The position numbers were made by a program, and so were the translations under genes. A stretch of 36,504 nt of DNA from Neelides folsomi (Eukaryota; Arthropoda; Collembola; Neelipleona; Neelidae), in contig JAQGBZ010000515.1 of NCBI GenBank assembly GCA_034687125.1, positions 1 through 36,504 on the forward strand. Direction: 5' to 3'. Below are positions 1 to 14,844 of the stretch, in pieces; position 1 is the stretch's first letter; every line of letters begins with the position of its first letter. The notes under the pieces were generated by a model. The model saw only the letters and a list, made by a program, of their open reading frames with translations, was not told the origin of the DNA and did not search any database.

Positions 1-3000
1 TTATGATTTTGATTTAATTGAACAAAGAGCAGTAATAAAGTTTTTATCATTAGAAGGATTAAGAGGGACAAACACTCGTATGAACGGACTTATTGGACAG
101 TATATTAAATGATTTGCTCTTTGGGTAAATCTACTGTACATAAAATTCTTAAATATTATGTAATTTTGCCAATCCGAGTGAACCACAAAGAACAAAGCAA
201 TAAGTTATGCAGAAGGTATAAAGAATGGCTTAACAATGCGACAAGGAAAAGTATCATGATTAATTTCGCAAAAGTCACAAGATAATTAGTCAAAAATGCA
301 GGAAATGTTCGAGTATGAAAGTTAAACAAATATTTGATATTAACAACTGAGGGTTTACCTATCTTCAACTTGCGAGTTCATCCCATCCGACCAAAGCAGT
401 CCATTTCCCTCTTCGCACTTTTTTACTTATTTTATTATCTGAGCACAATTTGATGTGAAGTCGCCGTGCAAGAGGAGGATATAAAAGATGAACACTATGC
501 CTATATGAATAATATAAGAAAATAAGAACAGTCGAGAAGAACAGAGAACGAAGTGAACTCGAGGGTAATTTCTTTTTTGCCAACTTTTTCTTCTCTCCTA
601 ACACCCGTTTCACGAGAGTGGAAGAACTGACGAGTCCTCGATGCTCAAGTTCCTCTACAGTTGTCCGCGTCGTTGTGTGGCGATTACTCGCGAGTGGAGA
701 ATGAAACAGAGGAAACCCCTCGGAATATCACAAACGCATTTAACGATCAACTATCCAATAATGTGACCGGCATTGGCTCAAACTCCCATTTAACCTCAAA
801 TCCTTATATACAAATGATTGTATAAAACATGGTACAATGCATAATAAATAGAGAAATGAACTCCGCAATTAATTTATATCGAGTTGGATAAAAAGTGAAA
901 TTGGGAGATTTCATGATAAACACAATTCAAAGTGTATCTATTGTTCAAAGATATGAAAATGCAAATTTTTCCTTCTGTTTGAGATTATTTTGGATCGCTA
1001 AGGGAAGCTTATCTGGATGGAAGGTGTAAGTATATGAAATGACCAATTTCGAACCTTAAATGCCTAAATGTAATAAGTGCTCTTTTAAGCATATCTTTTT
1101 ATTCTCTCTCGGGTTTGTTGAGAGTGCACGAGCAATAAAAGAGCAAAATAATAATGGTATAAATATATAAGTACGCATATGAAATAATAATCTTACAATT
1201 TCAATGAGCAATTATGTATTGTAGCACTCATAAAAGTCCTAAGATCATAGTCCTATTACGAGATGATTTGGGCAATATAGAAAACTATGGCCAAATTTTA
1301 TATAAAGAAAAAAAGAAACTCCTCTTTTAATCTCCTCATCTCATGATACATAAATCCTTAATCTACTTGAGATGAATTAAGGCCAGAGAAGTAAGAATTA
1401 CATGGATTGTAATACGTTTAAAGGCCTTTAACACACCTTTCCTTTCTTTCTATAGAAGATAGTAAACGCCCATCATTCATCATAAATTTCATAAATATTT
1501 AAACATAATGATATAAATCTACTTACTTTTAATTTTTATCTGTAGAGCAAACATTAAAGTATCATATTAGTAAGGTAAGTATTTAAATGTACAAATAGGC
1601 AGTGTATTATGCACATTAGAGCTTTATGTTTGTAAAGAATAATGAATTGGATAAAGAAACTCGTGTTACAAACTTAAAAATCAATGAAGTTTTAAGATGA
1701 TTGAAAAATCACTACTTGATGTTAATAGAAAATCAAAATTGCTAAAATATAAATTATGAATATTCCGTAATTGTGATTACAGTTAAGTGAATTAACAAGA
1801 ATACGAGAGGCAAGAAGAATCAAATTGAATATGAAATAGGAAATTATATGCAATTGGCCGAAAAGGTTTTTATGATTCAGGTTCTTTACGGTAACTTGCA
1901 TTTAATGCATGCAATTTTTACACGAGCTTACTAAATGTTTTTTTTTATTTAAAGGCCTTGTGAGTGAAGTCAATAAGTATAGAATTTAAATTATGATTTC
2001 CAATTATTGAATTGTCCAAACAAGGTTCGTATTACTAATAAGACAGTTGATTGATGTGAAACTTATGAATGTAGTTAACATAAATAATTTTATTGCTAGG
2101 TTGAGTTTTAAAACTTGTGACAAGTTACTAGTCTCAAAATCAGTATACCGATAGTTTTAAAAACTACTTACTTCGATAGTCATTAGTTGCGATTTAAGAG
2201 TAGAATTCGACATCTAGTGTAGTTTTAAAAATTATAGTGTATTTAATGTTAGAGGTGGTTCCCTATTCGATAGGGGTTTTCCAAATTCACAATTTTTTCC
2301 TAATTAAAAACACCGTTTCCGCACTCGATGAACATTATTTCAGTCAGAATTAGCTTTTGTTGTAAAAGGAAATATAAAATGCGAAAAGAGCTGATTCTCA
2401 TCGGATGCGGATGCAGACCGATTCTCTGGATTAAACTTTTATATCACTCCAAGTCCTAACTCAATCTTATCTGAACATCACAGAGTTTCTCTGTTTCAAC
2501 TGAGGGATTCATACGGAAGAATGGAAGTTTTAATATTTAAGCTGGTTGAACAACGTCGTATGAGATAAATTATATATCCTACTACATAGAAGTCTAGTCT
2601 CTATGAATACGCAGTTTAGAACCTTAAGCAAATTCCAACCATTCTGTCTCGACTCTCTCAATGATTGGAATTCATATCAATTAGTTAAATAGTTAATAAA
2701 AATGTCTTTACACAGTCCCATAAAATACACACATAACGTTAGTATCTAGCTTAATGTATAAAGGCATATTACTTAAATATTTTAAATATATTTATATATT
2801 AATTTAAAAGGATAAATCAATACGTAATTGTATAAAGGCTAAAATATAAAAAGTATGCAACATGCAGACAAAGGTCAATAGATGACCTCGAATAGCTCAA
2901 TAGTAAGAGATTCAGGAGTCAACTTGTGTGTGTATATACTTTTATTTAATAATTGAACCTTGAGAGCGGAAGATTAATATATTGAGTGAGAGATATAGAC

Positions 3001-3204
3001 CTTTTAAAATAATAAAAAAAATGATTTTAAATTGAATGCTCTTAAAAATCCTTTTAAAGTGGGTAATAAAAGTACATACCAAATATGTGCTTTCCTTCTA
3101 TAATCATTTATTATTGTACACTTATCTACACATACAGGAAAATAGCGAAATGAACAGGTGTTAAAATGGGATTTATCTGTAAATAGATTTTTGATTTCAA
3201 TTGA
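1..3204. other. AT-rich intergenic DNA with a GC-richer block at about 360-760
   Basis: No gene is supported. The left block has a TATAAAAG on the plus strand (480..487) and the palindrome ACTCGCGAGT (686..695), which suggests a promoter-like segment, but no exon follows convincingly on either strand. A minus-strand open frame of 82 codons (365..613) is Lys-rich then hydrophobic and unrecognised. A minus-strand TATAAAAG lies at 2436..2443, and a 6-bp hairpin (CCCTAT/ATAGGG) at 2261..2275. Confidence 0.5.
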
Positions 3205-3210
3205 TTTATT
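3205..3210 (-). terminator. Poly(A) signal AATAAA for CK2 beta
   Basis: AATAAA on the minus strand begins about 25 nt past the CK2 beta stop codon (3235..3237), so the 3' UTR could be very short. A second AATAAA on the same strand at 3107..3112 is an alternative that would give a UTR of about 150 nt. Which is used cannot be told from sequence. Confidence 0.5.
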
Positions 3211-3234
3211 TCCTGGTGACCTCCCTCGTCTACT

Positions 3235-4531
3235 CTAACGCTTCCCATTGTTATAACTCATACGCATGGTTGGAGCTTTAAAATTAGAGGCTGCTTGATG
3301 CTGCAGTTGATACGCCAGCGGATGAATTTTGAATCCGTACAAACTGAAAATGAAAATATCAAATTATGAGCACAAAATCCAATGTTCATCCAGGATTCAT
3401 ATTACAATGAAACTCATTAGGTAAATAAAGAATATCAAATAGAATTGTGGTGATTGATTATTACCGTGGAACGAATTGGTTGGCAGCACGTTTAGGACGA
3501 TACTCGGGATGCACCATGAAGAGCATGTGAGGGAATCCAGTTCCAAAGTAGGCCCCGTCGGTGTGGTGATGGCGTGAGGACTTCGGAGTGTAAACATCAG
3601 TGCACTTAGGACAGTATAACTTCACCATTGCCTCACCCGGAACATCTGATAAACCTAACAAAGAAAATAAAATGCTTAAATTCGTCCATTGTTGATATAC
3701 ATAAAATTATATAATTTAGACAATGAAATAAAAATGATTAAAATAGCTATTGTAAATCGTTATTATACCAATGGGAAGCATTGGTTGATTTTCACAGTAA
3801 ACCCTTGGGCAGTGACCGAAGTCTCCAGATTGGTATTTCTCGATCATCTGGGCGATTCCCCGATTTGTCAGAATGTATCGAGCATGAATGAGTCCGTAGA
3901 GAAGCTCTGCCGCCTGCTCGATGAGATCTGATTGGTTTGGGTTATCTTCGATATCATCGTCGGCTTCCAAATCCAATATCATATCCAAGGCTTGTCGGTA
4001 ATGCGGAACTTGTTCATTGAGACCCGTCAAATTAAACTTATCTTGAATATAATCTTCATCGACCTGGAAAAAAATTACAAGTTAAAAAGTCATCCAATGA
4101 ATATAAAAGTAATAAGTTATGTAATTTACTAAATCGATACATTTTCTCAATCAATGAGTTAAAGTAAATATTAAACAAAGATTTAAATTTGAAAATTTAA
4201 AAAGGTGTCAATAAATATTGAAAAACCCTTTTATTTCAAATTGTAAAGTTTACTCCCGTTTTACTCCCATTGTCCCATTCAAAACCCAAAATATAAAATC
4301 ATTTAAATCAAATTGAAAACATATCATCAATTGTAATAGGATTCCAAATTAATAAAATAAATATAAAAATTGTTAAATATCCCAAGTCCACGTCCACAAT
4401 GCATCGTCCAGAAGGTATTAATGTGATGATAGAAGGATAAATTAAAAAATGACCCTCACCTCACAAAAGAATTCGTTTCCTCTAAGGCCGCAGAACCAAC
4501 TTATCCATGACACTTCCTCCGAACTGCTCAT
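3235..4531 (-). CDS. CSNK2B: Casein kinase II subunit beta, complete, 4 exons
   Basis: Regulatory subunit of the CK2 Ser/Thr kinase tetramer; its zinc-binding region dimerises and its tail docks the catalytic alpha subunits. Coding exons on the minus strand are 4460..4531, 3769..4063, 3465..3654 and 3235..3343, all with GT-AG introns (396, 114 and 121 bp), giving 666 nt and 221 aa. The protein opens [20 protein letters not shown], with the autophosphorylated serines at 2-4. It keeps a destruction-box-like RxxLxxxxD (47-55), an acidic patch (57-64), and the four zinc cysteines at 109, 114, 137 and 140, the same numbering as the human protein. The last residues (after SNFKAP) differ from vertebrates and end in a basic NNGKR. 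The start is the only ATG giving the family N-terminus. It is divergent from the cyclophilin gene at 5418. Identity is seen directly; the function is known for the family. Confidence 0.97.
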
Positions 4532-5417
4532 CTTGACCTCTCTCTTGTCCTAACTACAATTTACCGAAAATGGAAGACTGGGAATTAAGAATTAGGAGGA
4601 GGAGGAATTCAAATTTCCCTTCAAGATCTGCCCTCAATGAGTGTCGTCGAAGGGTGGAAAAGTGCGGAGATTGCGAAGAACTGCGGACCGAATGGGTCAA
4701 AAGCCTTTTGTGTCGCTTCCTCTCTTTATTGCTCTCAGTTCCTCGCGTCCGGGTCCGGGTTCGGAGTTAAGAAATTCGGGGAAGTGAGATTAGTCCATGA
4801 GAGGACGGGATGGAGGGTGAGGGAGACTCTTGTGCAGAGATGTCTATGAAATAATGTGAAAGAGAGATGTGTGTATGTTGGATGGAATGGGTTGGCTTGG
4901 GAACGGCACTGCTATCATGCGAGAAGGTTCGCAAGCCGGAACGTGTCGCCTTTATGCCTCACACGCCACTCACCTCTTGCCGGGAGAATCATCCTTCCCG
5001 ATTCACCCCGCGAAACCCCAATCCCGCCATCCTCAAATCGTCATACTCTTTGGTCTTTGAGAGAACGAGACAATTCGGGAGATTCGGGCATTCGGGCCAT
5101 TCGGGTTTTATTAAACATTAAGGTTTCAAGTAGGTTGTCGGGTGGTAATTTAATTACTCAAGATCGCTTGAGAGTCTTCGTAGGTCCTAGACCCCGATTT
5201 AGTCAACATTTATGAAATTGAAGGGAACTGCGCTTTAGGAAGTTAGTGACTCTGTTTCGGTTATTAATTTATTACTCACCTTTGATCAATATTAATTATT
5301 ATTAAGAGTGAAACAACATTCAACATCATTATCATCGTTTAAAAATTCCGGCTTCCACAACATCCTACGCAACTCTGAAGACTTTGAACATTTTGGAATT
5401 TTCTGGTTGATCTAATT
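4532..5417. promoter_or_regulatory. Divergent GC-rich promoter region between CK2 beta and PPIL3
   Basis: This gap separates the start codons of two housekeeping-type genes that point away from each other. From about 4570 to 5215 it is clearly richer in G+C and CpG than the surroundings, and I see no TATA box placed suitably for either gene, which fits a TATA-less bidirectional promoter. It contains a cluster of four ATTCGGG heptamers (5073..5105) and a GGGTCC-rich patch near 4750. Long open frames here (for example 4856..5215, plus) show no recognisable protein and overlap each other in several frames, as expected where GC content lowers stop frequency. The 5' UTRs of both genes probably lie inside. 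Confidence 0.6.
5073..5105. repeat. Cluster of four ATTCGGG heptamers
   Basis: Copies at 5073, 5082, 5090 and 5099, spaced 9, 8 and 9 bp, inside the CK2 beta/PPIL3 divergent promoter region. Confidence 0.55.
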
Positions 5418-6672
5418 ATGGTAAGGAATTTGAGCACTTTGAACATCACCTTCCGTTGTCCTACATTTTACAACGTATTAAGGTCAAAGATTTCATAGGA
5501 AACCCATTTTGCGTCTCTTATGGTCTCATTGAAGCCATAATTGAATTGTATGCACGTAATGACATTAGATTTGAAATCAGGCGTTAAAAGCCTCTGCTTC
5601 TGTGGGCTTTTAACGACGCAATGTCTTTTGATTGTGTTGAGTGTTGACGTATATTTACCATTTACGTCGTAGCCGACCTACGACGTTGAACACCATGTGA
5701 TGACAAAATATCTTTAGTTATTGGGTTTATAAAGATGATGATGGGAGGAGTTCTTGGTATTCATGAGGTTTTAAGGATATTGGATGATTGAATTTAATGT
5801 TTTTTTTCTAGTCGGTGACTCTCAGAACGGATGTTGGGGATATTAAGATCGAACTCCATTGCGAATTATGTCCGAAGATGTGCGAGAATTTTTTGGCCTT
5901 GTGTGCTAGTGGGTATTATAATGGAAATTTATTTCATCGAAATATGAAGGGATTTATGGTTCAGACTGGAGACCCTACAGGTAATATTTTGTAATTGACA
6001 ATTATAATCTCCTAAACCCTTTTATCATTTTTAAATAAAAATGAATTTTTTTAATTTTTAGGAACGGGAAAGGGGGGTAATTCCATCTGGGGGAAGAGGT
6101 TTCCTGATGAATTTAAAGAAGAATTAAAGGTATGACTTGAGTGACGAAATGCATAATTTTACTTTTATATGACGGCTTCAATATTACCATACATAATATA
6201 GTTACGTGTTTGATTATATGTATGTATAATCAAACACGTTGAAATATGTTAAACCAATAGATCTAACAAATTAGTTGACTTTTTATCAGGCCTAATATAT
6301 ATGAAAATGATTTATTTATTACAGCATAACGCCCGAGGTGTCGTCTCGATGGCTAATAATGGACCAAATACAAACGGAAGTCAATTTTTCATCTCGTATT
6401 CGGCTCAACCTCATCTTGACTTAAAATATAGCATATTTGGAAGGTGAGATACCCTCAATTAACTATATGCTATAATATTTTTTATATTATTATTTTGTTG
6501 TTTATTTTAGCATAACATCAATAACATTTATATAATTATTTACAGAGTAATCGATGGATTCGACAATTTAGAAGAACTGGAAAAACTACCCGTAAATCCC
6601 AAAAATTACAAACCCATTACAGAAACAAGAATCAATTCAGTGATAATTCATGCTAATCCTTTAGCAGGTTAA
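5418..6672 (+). CDS. PPIL3: PPIL3-like peptidyl-prolyl cis-trans isomerase, complete, 5 coding exons
   Basis: Single-domain cyclophilin; family members catalyse proline cis-trans isomerisation and PPIL3 is associated with spliceosomes. Coding exons are 5418..5420, 5812..5980, 6062..6129, 6325..6443 and 6546..6672, joined by GT-AG introns of 391, 81, 195 and 102 bp, giving 486 nt and 161 aa, the length I recall for human PPIL3. The protein starts [16 protein letters not shown]. It has the cyclophilin core [20 protein letters not shown] with catalytic Arg44, then [15 protein letters not shown] and [11 protein letters not shown], and ends with HANPLAG. The tryptophan that binds cyclosporin in cyclophilin A has no obvious counterpart, as usual in this group. 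The first coding exon is the ATG alone, immediately followed by a donor (GTAAGG); no other ATG gives the family N-terminus. It shares a promoter region with CK2 beta and converges on the dioxygenase gene. Confidence 0.96.
5582..5615. repeat. Perfect 11-bp hairpin in PPIL3 intron 1
   Basis: CGTTAAAAGCC (5582..5592) and GGCTTTTAACG (5605..5615) enclose a 12-nt loop, inside the 391-bp first intron. Confidence 0.55.
5664..5686. repeat. Perfect 9-bp CpG-containing hairpin in PPIL3 intron 1
   Basis: ACGTCGTAG (5664..5672) and CTACGACGT (5678..5686) enclose the 5-nt loop CCGAC. It lies about 50 bp after the first hairpin of the same intron and could equally be a palindromic DNA-binding site. Confidence 0.55.
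6204..6239. repeat. Perfect 15-bp hairpin in PPIL3 intron 3
   Basis: ACGTGTTTGATTATA (6204..6218) and its exact reverse complement (6225..6239) are separated by a 6-nt loop. It lies in the middle of the 195-bp intron 6130..6324, away from the splice sites. No terminal duplication is visible to support a transposon. Confidence 0.6.
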
Positions 6673-6791
6673 TTTTTTGTTATAATATTCATTTAAGCGA
6701 TTATATCTTAAGCAAACATACTAATATGTTACGTATTTTAAGAGCATAATATGTAAAAACTTTTATATAATATACTTATTATAACAATTTT

Positions 6792-6797
6792 TTTAAT
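6792..6797 (-). terminator. Candidate poly(A) signal ATTAAA for the PHYHD1-like gene
   Basis: Minus-strand ATTAAA about 96 nt beyond the stop codon at 6893..6895. I see no canonical AATAAA on this strand between the stop and this point. It overlaps the poly(A) signal of the opposite gene, so the two 3' UTRs probably abut or overlap. Confidence 0.35.
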
Positions 6798-6800
6798 AAA
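6795..6800 (+). terminator. Poly(A) signal AATAAA for PPIL3
   Basis: AATAAA lies about 120 nt past the PPIL3 stop codon, in a T-rich stretch. It overlaps the antisense ATTAAA at 6792..6797 that is the best candidate signal for the converging dioxygenase gene. Confidence 0.5.
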
Positions 6801-6892
6801 ATATTTTTATATTGGATACATTTTTATATCGAAAAACAGATTCCTTTTCTTTCATTCATTATCTTTTGGATAGTTAAGTTCGTGTAATTAAA

Positions 6893-9308
<2,416 letters not shown>

Positions 9309-12300
9309 CTATTTGTATAATAGCTTTTTTATGAACAACATTGATACAACAATTTTCAATTAATTTAAAAATTACCAACCATTCTAAATTATGTATATTA
9401 TGTATTTATGAGAAAGAGGAGAAAGCGTATGCATAAGTGAATAAATAATACATGAAAGTAATACATTTTTTACGAGATTTTCCATTTTAATTTCAAACGA
9501 TTTCCTTTCTGATTTTAAGGCAAGTTCCCAACAAGTTCCTATAATTTATAATGGCAAGTTTTTAAATAGACGTCAAATAAATATTTATTGCTAATTTTTA
9601 TTTATTTATTTAACAGTTTTATACAGTTAGTCTTTATTAAAATGTTTTTAAAAATGGCAGACCTCGAATTCTCAATGTGTATTAAGCCAAGGAATGCTTC
9701 AAATTCTTTCAAATAATCAATGATGAGTTGATTGATATGAACAGCTGAATAATGAAATGAAGTCAGTCAAATGATGTGAACTTGGAACGAGAAAGTAAAA
9801 AATAATAAACTAAAATTTGTAATGGAATAAACCGATGCAATTTATTAATAAATGTATTGGTAATAGGGAGAATGTATACATATAATATAAGCATATGAAA
9901 TTAATAAGATATGTTATCGATAGATGAATAGTAAATACCTATACACGTACTTAAATCTATAAATATGTAAATACATATCTGTATTAACGAATAAGTGAAT
10001 ACTTAAGCTAACAGTAATCAAGTCTTATACCAAATAGAAATGCTTCTAAATAGATCTGCTCGATTATTGTATTTGATAATACTCGTATGTATACGGAATA
10101 AACATGTATTTAATGTAGGTATTACTTATGTATGTATCCTTCATACAGTATCGAATACTCATTGAGTCATCACTCCCTTAACTTCAACTCATATCATGGT
10201 GTGGACGAAAGGTTCAAGAGCATTCATGACATATGATAATAAACAAGCTCATTCCGGATTTAATTTTCCTAATGGAATAAAATAACATATATTTAATATA
10301 TTTCTAGAAATATTTTTATATAATTTATGTTTAGGCATATGACTATGACGGATGAAGAAGAGATGAATGTAAATAATTATGAGACAAAGAATTCATATTT
10401 TAATTATATTTATTATTTGAATTTTTATTATATATCTACTTATATCACAGACAAATCTGTGGATAATAAAAACAAATTATTTAACAAGGATAACAAATAA
10501 TTGCATAAATTATTATCGTTATAATATATTATTTTACATATAAATTTATATACACATTATAAGTATATCTACTATTATAAGGTTTATGTATAGTAAATAT
10601 CAATATTTTCTCTGTAATATATAGAGCTCCACACTAACTATTAAATTACATACTTACATACATACAGACGCCATTGTAATATATTTTGCATTAATTATTT
10701 AAACGATTAAACTGTAGGCTCTAGTTTAGTTCGTTAATTATTATTTTAATTTCGTTTTCAATAATGGTACACTAATGAAAGTGTCAAACTTTGGAAAGCA
10801 ATTTCCTAATAAAATCACTAACATAATTTGAGATTAATGTGGATATTTCTAAATCTTTCGGAAAGGAATTTATTACATTGAAGTTAGACTTATATAATTA
10901 CTACAAAAGATAGCACATACATGTATACCGTATAACATGTCAATTAATCCAAATATCGTATGTTTGTTTACAAGTGCATACAATTACGAATTGAGTGGTA
11001 AAAATTAAAAATACAATCCTACAATTCATCTAGAATCTTTAGCTTATACCAAGGCCCTATATAAGTTTTATACCTAATATATGCTTATTACGTATTATTT
11101 TTGAATATATTTATGTAAGGGTATTCAAAATTGTCAGATAAATGTATTTTAATTTATATTGTATTAATTAAAGAATATTGAACATCTCTCGTTTTTTCAA
11201 ATTTTGGTTATCTTTCATTAATGGTTTATTAGTTATTTTATGGGTCAAAGTGACATCAGATACATACATGAATCTGAGAATTTTCTTTGTTTTGAGAAAA
11301 CTTATTATTTTTAGTAATACTTTTTCGACATATTAATTCAAGATAGCATTAAGAAATTGAATAATGGAGGAATTTGTGTTGGGGGAAATGAGATCTTGAA
11401 AGGTCAATCTTTTTGCCACGTGTGTTCTTTGAACAATATTAATAAAAACGTTTATTTGATTTTGGATTGTTTTTAATATAAATGTATATTACAGATTCAT
11501 ACCTACATTACAGATAGTTTGCTCAAAGATAAGTAATATCGTCATACATTTCTGTAATTTCTCTTGACATTGATTCATATTATTTTTTTAAACATAAAAG
11601 GCTATAAATTTTGTATGTAAATAATATATTGAATGTTAACTTTGAAAATCGAATTACAATTAGAGAATTTTGAACGCAAAAAACTCTCCTTTCCAAAGAG
11701 CAACAAATATCTTGTAAATATGAGAAGATAAAAGGAAATCGATTACATATTATTATAAGTTTATATAAATACAAGTGTTACATGGATGTAGCATACCATA
11801 TGTATGTATGTAAATATGAATTAAATGTTAAGAAGATCTTTTATTTAAATCATATTTATGTTAAATGCATTGATTGTAGAGATTTCCTTGTTCAAACATA
11901 ATGGGAAAATGTATGTGTACCTAATTTAATAATACGTTCAGCAATATATTCATCTTTCTATTGTTTTAATGATAGGGAGTAAAAAAATATTTCGTTAAAT
12001 TAATTATGCATATTATGTATTAATACCTCCATGCATACATTATGTTTTCATTTAGCAATAGTTAATAGCACCATTTCAGATTGATTTAATCGAATATTCA
12101 TGTTGTTTAAAACATACCATGTATGTAAGTGATTTAAAATTGTACTCTTTTACAATTTTGGCAAATGATTTCATTTCGAATTAAAATGCAAAATTGACTC
12201 TGATATTTTAATAGGTATTCATGTTATATATAAATATTTATAGATAGATTTACTTTTTAAAGTCATGTGCATTTATGCAATGTACTAATATTTCAAGAAG

Positions 12301-14500
12301 TTAGCAATAAATTTTCACTAATTGGATTTTTGAAACTTGTGATGAAGTGACAAAAAGCTTTTGAAGCATACTTTGACATTTCTCTTTGATTTAAATATTT
12401 TTAAGGAATATTTAAATATGTGTAAGAGATGAAATTGAGAGAATCTTCGTAAATGAAATACATATGTGCAAATGTAATTACACTTGTGTATAAGAAATGG
12501 ATACAGCGTATAAATGTGTATGTTGATAGTTGCGATATGGAGAAATGAAAATGAGTCATTTCGCCTACGAAGAAGAGCATAGTTTTTAAGAGTGAAGAGT
12601 TTTGGAACGACAACCCACGGTGGTGATCGTTCATGAGATTAAAGGCTAATGACGAATAAGGAGATGAAAGTGACAAGAAGAAAAATTAAATTAAATATCC
12701 TTTTAGATCCATATTCATTAAACATCTCCAGAAACAAATACAAGTTGTGGATTTAATTCAATAAAAATGGAAGGAATGAAAAATTGGACATAAAAATACA
12801 TTAATTTAAAGTGAAATTGAAGATACCGCCTCGTTTTATGATTTAATCAATCTTCAAAGAAAATAGCAGCTTCAATTAATTCCCATATGGTTTAATATCA
12901 AGACCGGCTCGGTCACTTTTATTTTTTAATGTTTATTTCAAAGGGGCCGGTAAATAGCATTTGATAAATCTTAATCTTTGATCCACCAGGAATTTCAACC
13001 TCCTATTTTTTGCAATCTAGTACATCTTTGTACATATTTATCTTTGTTGGATCAACTCCATATATGTATCAAATTGTTTCAGTTTTTACATTCACTCAAA
13101 ATCATGCTCTTGAAACGTGATTGGAGAAATGTTTGGAGAAATGAACTCAATTTCATTTTTGTGGAAATTGATAATTTCTGAAGATGACTCAAGTTCTAAT
13201 TAGAATTTATAAGACAAAATGATTGCATGTAAAAATAATGATTTGGAACTGAAAATAACACATGATTGCTCAAATTTAGAGGTTAAAAAAATATAGGACA
13301 ATAACCATTATAAATAATTGGAATTTGCCGTTAAAGTGGATTTCTCAAAGGAAGGAGCTATTTAAAAAGCTTTTAAAGAGCTTCAAATATAACGTGAGGT
13401 GAGTTCACATCCTTCACTGTTTCTTTGTACCTACCTTCACAAAGACCAACGCTTTCTAACTCATTTACGTCAATGGATGACTCAGGAGTTCACCTCTTTC
13501 GTTACACATATGAAGAATTCTCTCATTTCTTAAACAACTTCACCGGGTTGATTACATGGTTCATAAATCAACCTTTTTTCACTGTCATTATTATATTTAT
13601 ATATATAATGATGAAAATGTGCAATATTTAACCACACATTGAATTCAAAAATCCAATAAAATCTCGCATTTTTTCCTGGTGTGTTTATCTTCAATTGATG
13701 TTATCGGTAGTTTAACTTATAAAGATCGCTAAATCTACATTTTTTCTTAATAATTGCGTGTATGTATAGCTTGTAATAATTATACTTTTTTCAAGTATTT
13801 TACTTTTCATTAGTAATAATTAATAATACATAATTACATTTCTTTCATTCGAACTGTACAGCGTTTTATAGATAATATCATATATGTTATAATGACTTTC
13901 AATGTAAATGTATCGAGACGTAGAACTCTTACATATATAAATTCTAAGAAATAAATATATCTCGGGTCTTTGGTGTACTTGGGTTAGTTTGAACAATTAA
14001 AATTAAAGGAATGTTTTCAGAATTGTAATTGGTTCTCTCTCCCCATCTCATCTCATCTCTTCTTTATGAATTTCGAGGAAGTGAAAGGATGACGCTCATT
14101 GTGACAAACTCAATTCAATTACCAATTGGTATTATACACAGTTTCTACCAAGAAGTAGCATTGAGAATTATGAGTATGGAGAGAGAGGAATTCTTTAAAA
14201 GAAAAGGGTCAAACGGCGCTTGACCATGAAGTCATACTTTTGGATCGACCATTGTCTGTATAAATAAATAGGGAATATACACGAATATTCTGCAGGGTTT
14301 ATACATATCTTTTTAAGACATGTCTATATACATTCTGTATTGTTATTGTTTATCTAATATAAAAGATTCGATTTCCTATATCAAGGTAAATGGATTTAAC
14401 TCCTCTTATACTAATTATAAATATTGTAACTACATATTACAAATTTACACATAAATACTAAAAGGTATAATTCCTATTGTTAAAATGCTTATCCATTTTC
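9309..14500. other. AT-rich region without a supported gene
   Basis: This should contain the missing first exon and promoter of the PHYHD1-like gene near its left end; a minus-strand ATG at 9485 giving MENL before a weak GTAAAA donor (9473) is the only phase-0 candidate I noticed. The rest is AT-rich with scattered ATGTA/TACAT runs and no convincing exon. Around 13390-13560 a less AT-rich patch holds TTTACGTCAATGG and TGACTCA, CRE- and AP-1-like motifs. Confidence 0.5.
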
Positions 14501-14520
14501 TATGTAAAATTTACTAAATA

Positions 14521-14526
14521 TTTATT
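14521..14526 (-). terminator. Candidate poly(A) signal AATAAA for the RGS gene
   Basis: Minus-strand AATAAA about 320 nt past the RGS stop codon (14845..14847). It is the most obvious canonical hexamer on that strand within several hundred bases; nearer non-canonical signals cannot be excluded. Confidence 0.3.
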
Positions 14527-14844
14527 TAATAATATCGTACATTACTAGTAATAAGTAATATTTGAATCTCTCATGAGATATTTTCCTACCAAATGAAGTT
14601 AAAGGTATAATTGTCCTCACTATATAATATTAATATATTATAGGTATATGTGGTAGTTGTATATTACGTCGTGGGTCTTTTTGTACACGTAAAAGGAATT
14701 GTAAGTTTTTCAAGCGGCATTATGGGTTGGCGTTGATGTGAAGCTGCCCTGTTGTCACCTTCTTCTTCTTCCTTACTATACGATGAGATTAATTGGAGTA
14801 GAAAAGGACTAGTCTTATTCATCTCGTTGGAAGAATCGGAGTCT

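Noticed and set aside
627..634. CTGACGAG, resembling a hammerhead ribozyme core
   Set aside because: No GAAAC partner and no flanking stems at the right distance.
4570..5215. Several overlapping plus-strand open frames, the longest 119 codons
   Set aside because: They lie in a GC-rich divergent promoter region, overlap in all frames, lack splice logic and resemble no known protein; low stop frequency explains them.
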